Source of the DNA: Saprospiraceae bacterium
GTDB lineage: Bacteria; Bacteroidota; Bacteroidia; Chitinophagales; Saprospiraceae
Reading direction: 5' to 3'
Length of the DNA stretch: 64,000 nucleotides
Assembly (NCBI GenBank): GCA_028285545.1
Contig: JANQPA010000108.1
Coordinates: 57,103 to 121,102 of the forward strand
Under the pieces are notes generated by a model that saw nothing but the letters and a program-made list of their open reading frames with translations, made no database searches and was not told the origin of the DNA. Shown here one piece after another: positions 43,795 to 54,561 of this stretch (positions are counted from its first letter, which is position 1; the number at the start of each line of letters is the position of its first letter). Made by a program: the position numbers and the translations under genes.

Positions 43795-46700
43795 ATGATA
43801 TATTTATTGTCGATAGTTAAATACAGGTTGTTGCTTTTTCTGAAGAGATATACTTACTACTTCTTAGTTTTGGGTTTAATATTGGATACTTCCTCTGGTA
43901 TACTGGCTCAGGAAGGAATGATATTTGAAAGTTTTAGACAAAAGGATGGGCTTTCCAATAATTTTGTAACCAATATTTTTCAAGATCACCAGGGGTTCAT
44001 ATGGATAGGGACAGAAAATGGGCTAAACCGCTTTGATGGTCACCATTTTTTAAAGTTCCGACACAATCAGCAGGATACCCAGAGTATCAATAACAGCTGG
44101 ATTGGTAATTTGTATGAAGATAGCCGGCATAATTTATGGGTAGGCGCACGGGGAGGGCTGAATCGTTTAGACCGGGAAACTGGAAAATTCGAAAGAGTAC
44201 CCATCTTAGATCTGGAAGGACAACCATTGATTGTTGGGATTGCAACAGATGGGATTTTTGAAGACGCAAAACAAAATATTTGGATAATTACCTATCCCAT
44301 AGAGGGCCAAAAAAATATTTTTAAGCTATCTAAAGACCGTGAAAATCAAAACTACTTTGCTGTACCTTTTCCTTTTGAAGATGATCGACTTAAAGAGGAC
44401 CCCCTTGCCTTAGTTGATGGTTTTATTATGGAAGAGAATGGCAACTTTTGGCTTACTAATAAACGGGGAATAAGCCGGTTAAATATACAAAACAAGAAAT
44501 TAGATCACTTTGATTTTCCTTTCTCCAAGGTCAATAACATTGAATGGAGAGGGAATAGAACAGCAGTTTCTGATGGACAAGGGAATATCCTGGTAAAAGG
44601 AGGTGTTGGTCTGTTTTTCATTAATCTAACTGATTCCAATCCCCAACTTCGCCCTTTCGAAGCCTATTTCCCAAAATCTCCTGATCAAGCCCTTCCTGAT
44701 GGAGAGATTATTTCTATGGTCATGAATGGCCCTGGTATGCTTGTGGTAAATATTTTAAAAGATGCAAACAGAAAATTATTGCAGATTGACTTAAATTCAG
44801 GTGATTATACTCAAATCGGTGCTAATCTTGATCTTAATACCTATCGCGTCATGGACCTCTATAGCGACAAGCAAAATAACGTTTGGGTAGCTACCGAAGG
44901 GGATGGTATAAAACTAGGAACAAGATCCAAGAAACTATTTACTTTATACCAACACGACCCGGAAGATCCTTATTCCATTTCTCCAGGACCGGTCCGGGCT
45001 TTGGAAATAGATAATGATGGAAATCTGTGGGCGGGGGTCTTTAAATTTGGATTGGATCAATTCATAGTCGATGACAAAGGGGCTTTAAAAAAAATTAGCA
45101 CCATAAAACAACAGGCTGGACAAACAAAGGGCCTCCCTAATCATGATATTATCAAATTGACAAGGGATTTAGAAGGTAATATTTGGATCGCCAGTAATAG
45201 AATTGGTGTCATAAAAATGAACCCGGAAACTAGAGACTTTGAAACCTTTGCATATGATCCAGGGAGACCGTCCTCTAATAGTCTAAATCCCAATCGGATT
45301 TGGGCGCTGGCGGTCGATCCATCAGGTAAAATTTGGGTTGGAGCCTGGTTTGCAGGATTATATGTAATTGATCTCGAAAATGGTCAGTACACAAAAGTGG
45401 AGACTTATCCAGGCAATGAAAGAATCCGGGATTTGCATCTGGACAAAAACGGTATGTTATGGATCAGTTCAAGAAATGGGTTGACCCGGATGAACACCAG
45501 AACTATGGAATTTACCCAATATGCTCACCGTCCGGATGACCCTACCAGTCTCTCCAATGAAGTAGTCTGGACTAGTTATGTGGATCGAAACAGCGACCTC
45601 TGGGTGGGTACCAATATCGGCTTGAATAAATTTAATGCTGAGACGCAGGAATTTCAACAGTTTTATGAAAATGATGGTCTACCTAGCAATGCCATCTATG
45701 GCTTGTTGGAAGATCAAAACCACAACTTATGGGTAAGTACGAATAATGGACTAGCCCGAATGATTACCAATAATGGAGAGATTAGCTTTCAGCCATTCAC
45801 TTCAGCAGATGGCTTGGAATCCACTTCATTTTTGCCTAAAGGTTATTTTAATAATGAACAGACTGGGCAATTATATTTTGGAACTACCCATGGATTGATA
45901 GTAGTCGAGCCTGGTTTGTTAGCTGCTGACAACCTTAGTCCTTTACTGAAACTACACTCTATTTCTACCTTCAATGCCAAAGCCAAGGAGGCTAAATCAG
46001 TTTTTAACTATTTTGTTAATAGTAATAGTGGTGGAAAAGTAGTGCTCACCCATTTGGATCAAATAGTAGACTTTACACTTGCCGATTTAAGTTGGAATTC
46101 AAACGAGCTCCTTCAATATGAATACAAGCTAAAGGGCTTCAACCAGCAATGGATGGCATTGGGAGATGATATGAAAATGAGTTTTTCTAATCTTGCTCCG
46201 GGCAATTATACTTTGCAAGCCAGAGTAAGCAGTATTGATAAGGTCGCCTCTGACCACATTGAACTCCTGGACTTAAAGGTCCTTCCTCCCTGGTGGAAAA
46301 GTTGGTGGGCTTATACTATTTATGCTTTATTTGCAGGTGCCATTATCTATGCATTATACCGTTTTCAAATCAAACGTCAACTGGAGAAACAGGAGACAGA
46401 AAATTTGCGTGCCCTAAATGAATTTAAAAACCAGCTCTATACTAATATCACCCATGAATTCAGAACACCCCTAACTGTGATCAATGGTATGGCAGAACAG
46501 GTAGAAGGCCAGGAAAATGTCAAAACACTGATCAAGCGCAACAGCCTCAATTTGCTAAACCTGGTCAATCAGATCCTGGATCTGCGAAAAATGGAATTGG
46601 GCAAATTGAAATTGATTTTTATCCAGGCAGATATAGTGCCTTATCTCCGGTATATCATCGATTTTTTCCAAAACCTGGCCGAACAACAAGGACTCCAATT

Positions 46701-48033
46701 ACATTTTGTCCCGAATGAGAAAGAATTGATCATGGATTTTGATCAGGAAAAACTACTTCGGATCATCTCCAATCTCCTATCTAATGCTATAAAGTTTACC
46801 CCCAAAGAAGGAGAGATCTTTCTTGAGTTGAACAAATCAGAAATTGAAAAAATCCCAGGCCAGAGTTTGGAAGCTGTACAAATCAGTGTACGAGATACAG
46901 GAATCGGCATTCCTGAAGAGAAACAAAAATTTATTTTTGATCGATTTTACCAGGTCGATAATGACCCTAATGACTCTCCTAAAGAGAAGAATCAGGGAAA
47001 AAATTACCAATATCGCGGACCAGGTGGAGGTACTGGCATTGGATTAGCGCTAACTAAAGAGTTGGTAACATTAATGGGAGGGCAAATCGATTTGACCAGT
47101 AGTCCAGGTAAAGGAACTACCTTCTCACTTTTAGTCCCCATTAGCCGACAGGCTCCCCTCGCTGAATCAGAGGATTTCTTATCAGAAATCCCGAATCAAA
47201 TAGCCGTGCCACAGGTTGAAATAAGCCCCAAAATGCTTGTAGAGGAAGAAAATGTTCCCATTGATAATGGTCAACAGCTCAGCTTATTGGTCATCGAAGA
47301 CAGTCCGGATGTTAGGCATTATCTGGTATCACTGCTGGAAAAAAAATATCACCTTACTCTGGCTAAGGATGGGCAGGAGGGTATCGATCTAGCCTTTGAA
47401 AAGATTCCTGACCTGATCATAAGCGATGTAATGATGCCATACAAAAACGGATTTGAAGTATGTGAAACCCTTAAAAATGATCAACGCACCAGTCACATAC
47501 CCATCGTTTTGCTCACCGCCAAGGCAAGTGTCGAATCCAGAATCATAGGCCTCAAAAGAGGTGCTGATGCCTACCTGGCCAAACCGTTTAATCAGGAAGA
47601 GCTATTCATTCGTTTGGAAAAACTCCATCAATTAAGGCAACAATTACAAGCCCGTTATAGCACTTTGGGTGCTTCTCCAAATGCTACAAAGGAGGTCCAG
47701 GTTTTAACACAGTTAGAGGATGAATTCATGCAAACCTTAAGAGAAAGTATAGAAGCCAATCTGGATAATGAAGAATTTGCCGTTCCGGAGCTGTGTAGAG
47801 CTATTGGAATGAGTCGTTCCCAATTACACCGCAAAGTTAAAGCATTGACCAATCGATCTACCACCCATTATATCCGTTCTATACGCCTGCATAAGGCCAA
47901 AGAATTGCTCCAACAGGGAGATCTCAACGTCACTCAAGTGGCCTATGAAGTAGGTTTTCAGAATCGGACCTATTTTTCTCGCGCATTTAATGAAGAATTT
48001 GGCACTTCTCCTAAAGATTTTACAAAAAACTGA
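43795..48033 (+). CDS. Reg_prop/Y_Y_Y hybrid two-component regulator with AraC HTH
   Basis: 1412 residues. Signal/membrane segment (about 20-40), two seven-bladed Reg_prop propellers (about 45-700; hallmark blades such as GFIWIGTENGLNRFDGHHF, NLWVGARGGLNRLD, DLWVGTNIGLNKFN, NLWVSTNNGLARM), Y_Y_Y domain (about 745-830: YKLKGFNQQWMALGDD, LAPGNYTLQARVS), membrane helix (about 838-858), HisKA (LYTNITHEFRTPLTVING, His887), HATPase (SNAIKFTPKE, DTGIGIPEE, GGGTGIGLALT with a Lys/Asn-rich insertion of about 25 residues before it), receiver with Asp1211, and AraC HTH (about 1325-1412). This is the HTCS architecture used in Bacteroides for glycan sensing, but no SusCD pair is nearby; the next genes are surface proteins. 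Confidence 0.94.
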   Translation: MIYLLSIVKYRLLLFLKRYTYYFLVLGLILDTSSGILAQEGMIFESFRQKDGLSNNFVTNIFQDHQGFIWIGTENGLNRFDGHHFLKFRHNQQDTQSINNSWIGNLYEDSRHNLWVGARGGLNRLDRETGKFERVPILDLEGQPLIVGIATDGIFEDAKQNIWIITYPIEGQKNIFKLSKDRENQNYFAVPFPFEDDRLKEDPLALVDGFIMEENGNFWLTNKRGISRLNIQNKKLDHFDFPFSKVNNIEWRGNRTAVSDGQGNILVKGGVGLFFINLTDSNPQLRPFEAYFPKSPDQALPDGEIISMVMNGPGMLVVNILKDANRKLLQIDLNSGDYTQIGANLDLNTYRVMDLYSDKQNNVWVATEGDGIKLGTRSKKLFTLYQHDPEDPYSISPGPVRALEIDNDGNLWAGVFKFGLDQFIVDDKGALKKISTIKQQAGQTKGLPNHDIIKLTRDLEGNIWIASNRIGVIKMNPETRDFETFAYDPGRPSSNSLNPNRIWALAVDPSGKIWVGAWFAGLYVIDLENGQYTKVETYPGNERIRDLHLDKNGMLWISSRNGLTRMNTRTMEFTQYAHRPDDPTSLSNEVVWTSYVDRNSDLWVGTNIGLNKFNAETQEFQQFYENDGLPSNAIYGLLEDQNHNLWVSTNNGLARMITNNGEISFQPFTSADGLESTSFLPKGYFNNEQTGQLYFGTTHGLIVVEPGLLAADNLSPLLKLHSISTFNAKAKEAKSVFNYFVNSNSGGKVVLTHLDQIVDFTLADLSWNSNELLQYEYKLKGFNQQWMALGDDMKMSFSNLAPGNYTLQARVSSIDKVASDHIELLDLKVLPPWWKSWWAYTIYALFAGAIIYALYRFQIKRQLEKQETENLRALNEFKNQLYTNITHEFRTPLTVINGMAEQVEGQENVKTLIKRNSLNLLNLVNQILDLRKMELGKLKLIFIQADIVPYLRYIIDFFQNLAEQQGLQLHFVPNEKELIMDFDQEKLLRIISNLLSNAIKFTPKEGEIFLELNKSEIEKIPGQSLEAVQISVRDTGIGIPEEKQKFIFDRFYQVDNDPNDSPKEKNQGKNYQYRGPGGGTGIGLALTKELVTLMGGQIDLTSSPGKGTTFSLLVPISRQAPLAESEDFLSEIPNQIAVPQVEISPKMLVEEENVPIDNGQQLSLLVIEDSPDVRHYLVSLLEKKYHLTLAKDGQEGIDLAFEKIPDLIISDVMMPYKNGFEVCETLKNDQRTSHIPIVLLTAKASVESRIIGLKRGADAYLAKPFNQEELFIRLEKLHQLRQQLQARYSTLGASPNATKEVQVLTQLEDEFMQTLRESIEANLDNEEFAVPELCRAIGMSRSQLHRKVKALTNRSTTHYIRSIRLHKAKELLQQGDLNVTQVAYEVGFQNRTYFSRAFNEEFGTSPKDFTKN

Positions 48034-48076
48034 ATATCAGGCAATTGCAATCATTTTACATCCCCGTTCTCCTACC

Positions 48077-48118
48077 TTTGGCACATGAGTGCACACATTT
48101 GACACATGAGTGCACACT
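48077..48118 (+). promoter_or_regulatory. Paired 21-bp direct repeat upstream of giant surface protein 1
   Basis: Two adjacent copies of a 21-mer (48077-48097 and 48098-48118; consensus TTTGRCACATGAGTGCACAC plus one base), 19 of 21 identical. A period of 21 bp puts both on the same face of DNA. It lies 44 bases after the hybrid regulator's stop and about 190 before the surface-protein start. Followed by TTTG-rich sequence (catctttgttttgactt, 48138-48154) that could be the -33 element. The same pair, with its flank, recurs at 54356-54397. Probable AraC-family binding site. Confidence 0.75.
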
Positions 48119-48309
48119 TGATTTCACCATTCCCCGCATCTTTGTTTTGACTTCTTAAAGAAGATAAACGTACTCCTACAATTAAAACTTAAAAAGCCTT
48201 TTCAAGCACGAATACTTCCCATTAGCATTCAACGAATTGCCGTTGCATTGCCTGGGATCTCTATATCCCTTTTTATCAATATACACTCAATTACTAAAAT
48301 CACTACCTT
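48119..48309 (+). promoter_or_regulatory. Promoter-proximal flank and long 5' leader of giant 1
   Basis: 48119-48190 is conserved with 54398-54466 (shared blocks GCATCTTTG, TTTGACTT, GTACTCCTA). 48222-48299 is conserved with 55212-55291 upstream of giant 2 (shared TTAGCAT, ATGCCTGGG, CTATATC, ACACTCAATTACT). So the promoter and the leader are two separate conserved modules. Confidence 0.65.
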
Positions 48310-51300
48310 ATGAAAAAATTTTTTATCATCCTTAGCTCCATATTACTGTGTTTTTTTTCTTTTAAATCCTCTCTGATTGCTCAGCAATGTGAAATCCCGG
48401 ACGATATAGTCAGCGTTACAGAACTCATTGGCCTATGTGGTAACCTGTCCAATGAAGCAACTGTTGAAGTTAAGACTAATGCATCTAGCGAAATATGTAC
48501 TGACTTTATAAATTTCAGCATAATTGGTACGGCATTCCCCGGAGAATCATTCATCCGTCCACGCCAGGCCAGTCCTGTTTTTTCAGGAGTCCCGGCTGGC
48601 AGCTATGCGGTCATAATGCATGAAGATAAAGACACAGGTACTTCTGAGGACTGGGTAGTCATAAGTAATTTTAACTTTACGGTGGGTCCAAACGATATTT
48701 TTCCACCTGTTGCCCGTTGCAAGGATGTAACGGTTCAATTGGGTTCCGATGGTACTTACCAAAACGATGCAGGTCTGATTGATAATGGATCTACCGATAA
48801 TTGTTCTATATTTCAAGGTAATCCACTAATCAATTTCGATTGTTCGAATCTGGGCCCTAATACGGTTACCTTAACAGTGTCAGATGAATCGGGTAATTCT
48901 AGTACTTGTACCGGCATCGTCACAGTAGAAGATAACATCCAACCCGAAATTACTTGCCCCAATAGTAAGACCGTTAATGATTCAGGTGGCAATTGTAATG
49001 GTAGAGTCGTTAATTATAATTTACCCATAGCTACAGATAATTGTTCAGTTACGATCACTCAGACTGATGGTTTGGCTAGCGGGGTTAATTTCCCGGTAGG
49101 AACAACTAAACAAACCTTCCTAGCCACTGATGCTGCTGGTAATACGGCTTCCTGCTCTTTCAATATTACAATAGAGGATATTGAAATGCCTACAATCACT
49201 TGTCCTGACGATATTATTATTCAAGCATGTGATCCTACTGTGATTAACTATATTCCACCAGCGGGTATGGACAATTGCTCAGTAACGACAAGCCGGACTG
49301 CGGGATTGGGTAGCGGCGCCACATTTCCGATAGGAATTACTACGGAAACTTATACCGCCACGGATGCCGCTGGTAATACGGCTTCCTGTTCTTTCAATAT
49401 TACAGTAGCAGAGGAAGAAGTAGCACCTACCGTAACTTGCCCCTCCAACTTCATTGTATTTGAAGATGCTAGTATCAGAGGTGCTATTGTCGACTATACG
49501 CTCAGCTCAGATGATAATTGTGGAGTAGTAAGTGAAAATGTATCGGGTCCTGCCTCCGGTTCCATATTCCCGGTGGGTACAACCGACATTACTTATACGG
49601 CTGAGGATGCTGCTGGCAACGCTTCTTCTTGCTCCTTTTCGATCGATGTTCTACCTCTTAACGAGGCCTTCATCTTCGAGTGGACAATCGCGTCCAGAAT
49701 CATGACGAGGGGGGTGGCTATTCGAGAAGGAGGGTACAACTTTACAATAGATTGGGGAGATGGAACTATTGAAACTAATATAAGGCAGAGTAACGGAAAC
49801 ATTAGACATGATTATCTTTCGAGGGGAACTTATCAAGTGAAAATTCATGGTAGCTTTCCACGTTTTAGAGCAGCTCAAATCGAAAAAGTGGTGCAATGGG
49901 GCAAGCAAGTCTGGGAATCCATGGACATGACATTTTATCATAATAGAAATCTAGATATTGCAGCAACCGATAGCCCCAATCTGTCAAACGTCACCTCGAT
50001 GTCAAAAATGTTTTATGATAGTAAAATTACTTCATCCACTAACAATTTAAGCACATGGGACGTCAGTAATGTGACTGATATGTCGAATATGTTTGGAGCA
50101 TCTAATTTTAATGAAGACATCAGTAATTGGGACGTTAGCAACGTTACTAAGATGAATTCCATGTTTTTTAATGCCGGCAATTTTAATCAAGATATAGGTA
50201 GCTGGGATGTGAGTAAAGTAAACACAATGGAGGGTATGTTTGTCGGTGCTGTGAATTTTAACCAAGATATAGGTAGCTGGAATGTAAGTAAAGTAACCGA
50301 TATGGCTGGAATGTTTGTTGGTGCCACGAATTTTAATCAAGATATCAGTACTTGGGATGTAAGTAATGTTACCAATATGCCTAATATGTTCGCTGGTGCT
50401 GTGAAATTTAACCAAGATATTGGTAGCTGGGATGTGAGTAAAGTAAGCATCATGGCTGCAATGTTTGCTGGTGCTGAGATTTTTAATCAAGACATCAGTA
50501 CTTGGGATGTAAGCAATGTGACTAATATGGATATTATGTTTGCAAGTGCTACAAATTTTAACCAGGATATCGGGAATTGGGATGTAAGCAATGTGACCAG
50601 TATGATGGAAATGTTTGATGATGCTGTGAATTTTAACCAGGATATCGGGAATTGGGATGTAAGTCAGGTTAGAAATATGGCAAATATGTTTAGAAGAGCA
50701 GGCTTATCAACTGATAATTATGATAAGTTGTTAATTGGCTGGAACAGCCTCCCTTCTCTACAAAATAATGTAAGATTTAATGGAGGAAGTAGTCGATATT
50801 GTGAAGGCACTGAAGCGAGATGCCAATTAGCTAGCAATTATGGATGGAGAATTACAGATGGTGGTAAAGATCCTGCTTGCACAAGCATAACATGCCCGTC
50901 TGATATTGTAGTAATCCTTGAACCTGATCATTGTAATTCCACAGTAGATTATTCGGTTACCTTCGATGGCAGAAGCTGTTCTGGAGAAATATTATTGACC
51001 CAAATCCAAGGCTTGCCAAGTGGCTCCTCCTTCCCGGTTGGAATTACAACCAATACTTTCCGGGCAAGTGATCAGGAAGGAAGTTCCGCTAGATGCTCAT
51101 TTACAGTTACTGTTATAGATGATATTTTACCTACCGTTTCAACCCAAGATATTGTTGCTCAATTAAATGGCAGCGGTCAGGCCACTATATCGGCTTCTGA
51201 TGTTGATAATGGTAGCTCCGATAATTGTGCCATTGCTTCCATGGAGGTAAGCCCTGGTAGTTTTGACTGTTCCAATATAGGTGAGAATACAGTTACTTTA

Positions 51301-54084
51301 ACCGTAACCGATGTGAACGGCAATAGCAGTTCTCAAACTGCAATAGTCCGCGTAGTTGACATCAAACCTCCTGTAGCCATCTGTAATGATCTCACCATTG
51401 AACTGAACGAACCCGGATCGGCAACTTTAGATCCACTTTTGGTCACACAAGGAAGCAGAGACAATTGTGGAATCCAATCCATTAATCTATCTGCTGATCA
51501 ATTTAATTGTGCCAATATAGGCCTTAACCTGGTCCAAGTCAATATTACTGACGTCACAGGAAATGGGGCTCTCTGTATCGCTTCTATAACTGTTGTAGAT
51601 AATCATGCACCTGATGTTTCCACTCAAAATATTCCCGTACTGTTAGATGCAAGTGGTCAGGCGACGATTTCTGCTTCTAATATCGATAATGGCAGTATTG
51701 ATAATTGTGGGATCGCTTCCATGACAGTGAGTCCAAGTAGTTTTGATTGTTCTAACATGGGTGACAACCTCGTTATTTTGACGGTAACCGATGTGAATGG
51801 CAATACCAATTCTAAAACTGCTTTAGTAACCGTAGTCGATGATCTGGTGCCTAATGTTGTTACTGAAAATATTACGGTCCAGCTGGATGCCAGCGGCCAG
51901 GCAAACATTACCTATTTCGATGTAGATAAGGGCAGCAGCGATAATTGTGGTATTGCTTCGAGAACATTGAGCTATAGCAGCTTTGATTGTTCTCACGTAG
52001 GTGAAAACACAATTTTGTTTACGGTAACCGATGTGAATGGCAATACCAATTCTGAAATTGTTATGGTGACCGTAGTTGATGATCTGGCGCCTAGTGTGCT
52101 TACTCAAAATATCACGGTCCAGCTGGATGCCAGTGGCCAGGCAAGCATTTCCGCAAATGATATCAATAATGGCAGCTCCGATAATTGCCGCATAATTTCT
52201 AGCTCAGTGAGTCCAAGTAGTTTTGACTGTTCTAACATTGGAGATAACACGGTCACGCTGACGATAATTGATGTGAATGGAAATACCAGTTCTCAAACCG
52301 CCACTGTGACTGTAGAAGATCATTCAGACCCAGTTATCGTCTGTCAGGATTTAACAGTTCAATTAGTAGACGGGGAAGCTTCTATCCTTACTTCAGCTAT
52401 ACTGTTAAACCAATCAGACAATTGTGGCTTCCAAACGGTGGAGGCCAATATGATAAATTTCGATTGTAATAATGTTGGATCTACCATCGAGGTGACCCAT
52501 ACGATATATGATTTATCTGGTAATGAAGCTTCCTGTACTAAAAATGTAACGATAGTTGACGAAGAAGCTCCAATCGCCATTTGTCAGGATCTGACGGTAG
52601 CATTAGATGACCATGGTATGGCCAGCCTTACCCCTGCTCAAGTAGATAATGGCTCTAGTGATGCCTGTGGCATTGCCAGTTCGTCTCTGAATACAACTAG
52701 TTTTGACTGTACTAATCTGGGCAGCAATACAGTCTTGCTTACTGTCACAGATAACAATGGCAACACAGCAACTTGTTCTGCAACGATTACAGTTACGGAT
52801 AATCAAGCTCCAACTATCACTTGCCCGGATAATATTGTCGTAAATAATGATCCAGGTAGCTGTGAGGTAGTCGTTGATTTTAATGTATTCGCTACCGATA
52901 ATTGTTCGGCTGAGGTCCAACAGGTTGCAGGGATCAATAGTGGTGCTGTTTTCCCAATTGGACTTACTAATCAGCAATTCACTGCGATTGATGCCTCAGG
53001 AAACCAGGCAAGCTGCTCCTTCACTGTGGAAGTCATCAGATCAGGCGATCCTGACCTACTCTCCGCCTATACGGTTATAGGCTTCAATAGTGTAAAAATG
53101 CAGGATAATAATGTTAAAAACGGTGGCGTCGGAATTATTAATTCAGGTAAAAAAGTGGAATTAGAAAAAGGAACTCAAATCACTTCACCAAGCGGCTTTG
53201 TGAAGGCACCTAAGCTGAAACTTAAGGATGGAAGCCAAGTTACAGAATACTATCCCGGACAGGTAAGTTCGAGCCTACTCCCAAGCTTTAAAACAGCTAA
53301 TGCCTGTGGAAACGATATAAAAATTTCCGAAAATCGATCCGTCACCTTAGACAAAGCTTGTTATGGAAAAATCGAGGTAGAGAAAAACGCTAGTATTATT
53401 TTTTCTGGACATTCAACAGTTAATATCCAGGAAATAGATCTGAAAGAGGGAGCAGCTGTGTCCTTTAACCAAAATACTAATCTGTTGATTAAAAAAGAAT
53501 TCAAAGGAGAAAAAGATTTGGTTTTAATCAATAATGGATTTGAGGTATGGATATATGCAAAGGAAGATGTCGTTATCAAAGAAAACAGCTCTGTTACTTG
53601 TAATATATATTCCAGAAAAAAACTTGAAGTAGATAAAGGCAGTAATATGACAGGTTTGTTCATCGCCAATGAGGTAGACTCAAAAGAGAATGTAAGCTGG
53701 AATTGGAATACCTCTTGTGACCTGGGAGGTTCTCAAGGAGGAAGTAGCCTGGCTTATACAGATAATGTGGATAGAACAATAAATGAAAAAATTCAAGATA
53801 AGAAATGGGGACTTAATCTAAGGGTTTTCCCGAACCCATTTAGTAATCAACTTACTATTGAGTTCATTAGCGTTCAAAAAGGACAGTTGAGTATTGAGGT
53901 ATTCAACTTACATGGCCAGCGAGTACATAGTTTATTCCAAGGTCAGGTCGAGGAAGGTGAGCATATAAGGCAACAATGGGATGGGACCAATCAAAGTGGT
54001 GCACAAATTCCTTCTGGCATGTATCTAATTCAGTTAAGAACTGGAGCAGAAGTATTGAATAAAAAAGTACTGTTGCAAAAGTAA
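48310..54084 (+). CDS. Giant surface protein 1: HYR + PKD-like + DUF285 repeats + T9SS signal
   Basis: 1924 residues. Signal peptide ([25 protein letters not shown]), HYR domains (about 130-450; hallmark DNCSV, FPVGTT, DAAGN.ASCSF), PKD-like domain (about 453-520, [16 protein letters not shown]), DUF285 (BspA-like) repeats of exactly 25 residues (about 560-800; [20 protein letters not shown]), more HYR-like units with an exact 240-bp period (51127-52327, five units), further HYR units to ~1585, a Lys/Gly/Asn-rich beta-solenoid-like region (about 1586-1810), and a T9SS C-terminal domain (about 1838-1924: [16 protein letters not shown] ... [22 protein letters not shown]). Expected to be secreted by T9SS and displayed as an adhesin or matrix protein. 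Ca2+ may stiffen the HYR part. Confidence 0.92.
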   Translation: MKKFFIILSSILLCFFSFKSSLIAQQCEIPDDIVSVTELIGLCGNLSNEATVEVKTNASSEICTDFINFSIIGTAFPGESFIRPRQASPVFSGVPAGSYAVIMHEDKDTGTSEDWVVISNFNFTVGPNDIFPPVARCKDVTVQLGSDGTYQNDAGLIDNGSTDNCSIFQGNPLINFDCSNLGPNTVTLTVSDESGNSSTCTGIVTVEDNIQPEITCPNSKTVNDSGGNCNGRVVNYNLPIATDNCSVTITQTDGLASGVNFPVGTTKQTFLATDAAGNTASCSFNITIEDIEMPTITCPDDIIIQACDPTVINYIPPAGMDNCSVTTSRTAGLGSGATFPIGITTETYTATDAAGNTASCSFNITVAEEEVAPTVTCPSNFIVFEDASIRGAIVDYTLSSDDNCGVVSENVSGPASGSIFPVGTTDITYTAEDAAGNASSCSFSIDVLPLNEAFIFEWTIASRIMTRGVAIREGGYNFTIDWGDGTIETNIRQSNGNIRHDYLSRGTYQVKIHGSFPRFRAAQIEKVVQWGKQVWESMDMTFYHNRNLDIAATDSPNLSNVTSMSKMFYDSKITSSTNNLSTWDVSNVTDMSNMFGASNFNEDISNWDVSNVTKMNSMFFNAGNFNQDIGSWDVSKVNTMEGMFVGAVNFNQDIGSWNVSKVTDMAGMFVGATNFNQDISTWDVSNVTNMPNMFAGAVKFNQDIGSWDVSKVSIMAAMFAGAEIFNQDISTWDVSNVTNMDIMFASATNFNQDIGNWDVSNVTSMMEMFDDAVNFNQDIGNWDVSQVRNMANMFRRAGLSTDNYDKLLIGWNSLPSLQNNVRFNGGSSRYCEGTEARCQLASNYGWRITDGGKDPACTSITCPSDIVVILEPDHCNSTVDYSVTFDGRSCSGEILLTQIQGLPSGSSFPVGITTNTFRASDQEGSSARCSFTVTVIDDILPTVSTQDIVAQLNGSGQATISASDVDNGSSDNCAIASMEVSPGSFDCSNIGENTVTLTVTDVNGNSSSQTAIVRVVDIKPPVAICNDLTIELNEPGSATLDPLLVTQGSRDNCGIQSINLSADQFNCANIGLNLVQVNITDVTGNGALCIASITVVDNHAPDVSTQNIPVLLDASGQATISASNIDNGSIDNCGIASMTVSPSSFDCSNMGDNLVILTVTDVNGNTNSKTALVTVVDDLVPNVVTENITVQLDASGQANITYFDVDKGSSDNCGIASRTLSYSSFDCSHVGENTILFTVTDVNGNTNSEIVMVTVVDDLAPSVLTQNITVQLDASGQASISANDINNGSSDNCRIISSSVSPSSFDCSNIGDNTVTLTIIDVNGNTSSQTATVTVEDHSDPVIVCQDLTVQLVDGEASILTSAILLNQSDNCGFQTVEANMINFDCNNVGSTIEVTHTIYDLSGNEASCTKNVTIVDEEAPIAICQDLTVALDDHGMASLTPAQVDNGSSDACGIASSSLNTTSFDCTNLGSNTVLLTVTDNNGNTATCSATITVTDNQAPTITCPDNIVVNNDPGSCEVVVDFNVFATDNCSAEVQQVAGINSGAVFPIGLTNQQFTAIDASGNQASCSFTVEVIRSGDPDLLSAYTVIGFNSVKMQDNNVKNGGVGIINSGKKVELEKGTQITSPSGFVKAPKLKLKDGSQVTEYYPGQVSSSLLPSFKTANACGNDIKISENRSVTLDKACYGKIEVEKNASIIFSGHSTVNIQEIDLKEGAAVSFNQNTNLLIKKEFKGEKDLVLINNGFEVWIYAKEDVVIKENSSVTCNIYSRKKLEVDKGSNMTGLFIANEVDSKENVSWNWNTSCDLGGSQGGSSLAYTDNVDRTINEKIQDKKWGLNLRVFPNPFSNQLTIEFISVQKGQLSIEVFNLHGQRVHSLFQGQVEEGEHIRQQWDGTNQSGAQIPSGMYLIQLRTGAEVLNKKVLLQK

Positions 54085-54107
54085 TACATGTCATAAGTAA
54101 TGAGTGG

Positions 54108-54146
54108 AGATCCTGGACCTAAGCAATTGCTTAGCGTCTGGGATCT
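54108..54146 (+). terminator. Rho-independent terminator of giant surface protein 1
   Basis: AGATCC...CTAAGCAATTGCTTAG...GGGATCT hairpin 24 bases after the stop codon: outer arms agatcctgg / ctgggatct and an inner perfect CTAAGCAATTGCTTAG, followed by ATTTTTGA. The inner palindrome gives a compact stem and the U-run follows on the plus strand. Confidence 0.8.
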
Positions 54147-54355
54147 ATTTTTGACCCACAGTTTACGTCTTCAAAAGACCACAGAATGGTTTCAACAGCG
54201 TTATTTCAAGGTCCTTCAGGTTGATTTTGAAGTAGATTAAAATAAAATCAATCTATTTTCCTATACATTTAGCGAAGTGCTCAGTTTTTTTATGAATCTC
54301 GTAAAAATCTGAAAATCAATATTTTATTTCAATTTTTTGTGTATGCTTTTTAAGA

Positions 54356-54397
54356 CATGGCACATGAGTGCACACATTTGACACATGAGTGCACACT
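54356..54397 (+). promoter_or_regulatory. Second copy of the paired 21-bp box
   Basis: 54356-54376 and 54377-54397. The second half-copy is identical to 48098-48118 and the first differs from 48077-48097 only in its first two bases. The following ~70 bases are also conserved. It lies 164 bases upstream of the TonB-C gene start. See findings for the argument that it serves an operon reaching into giant 2. Confidence 0.75.
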
Positions 54398-54561
54398 TGA
54401 TTTTCCCTTTCCTAGCATCTTTGGTTTGACTTTAAAACTAAGTAAGAGTACTCCTAAAATAAAACGCTGAATAAGCGCTTAATCAGCGTTTAGCAGCGGC
54501 TGTAAAAAGATTCATTAATCCTATTTAAACCATCATTTCTGAATCTTTAAAAATAAACACA

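Larger units (their letters stand above)
54085..54561. other. 477-bp gap with terminator and second operator box
   Basis: Holds the terminator of giant 1 (54108-54146), then about 200 bases without recognisable features, then the paired 21-bp box (54356-54397) and its conserved promoter flank (to 54466), and a short inverted GCTGAATAAGCGC/GCGCTTAATCAGC segment (54465-54487). No coding region. Confidence 0.6.
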
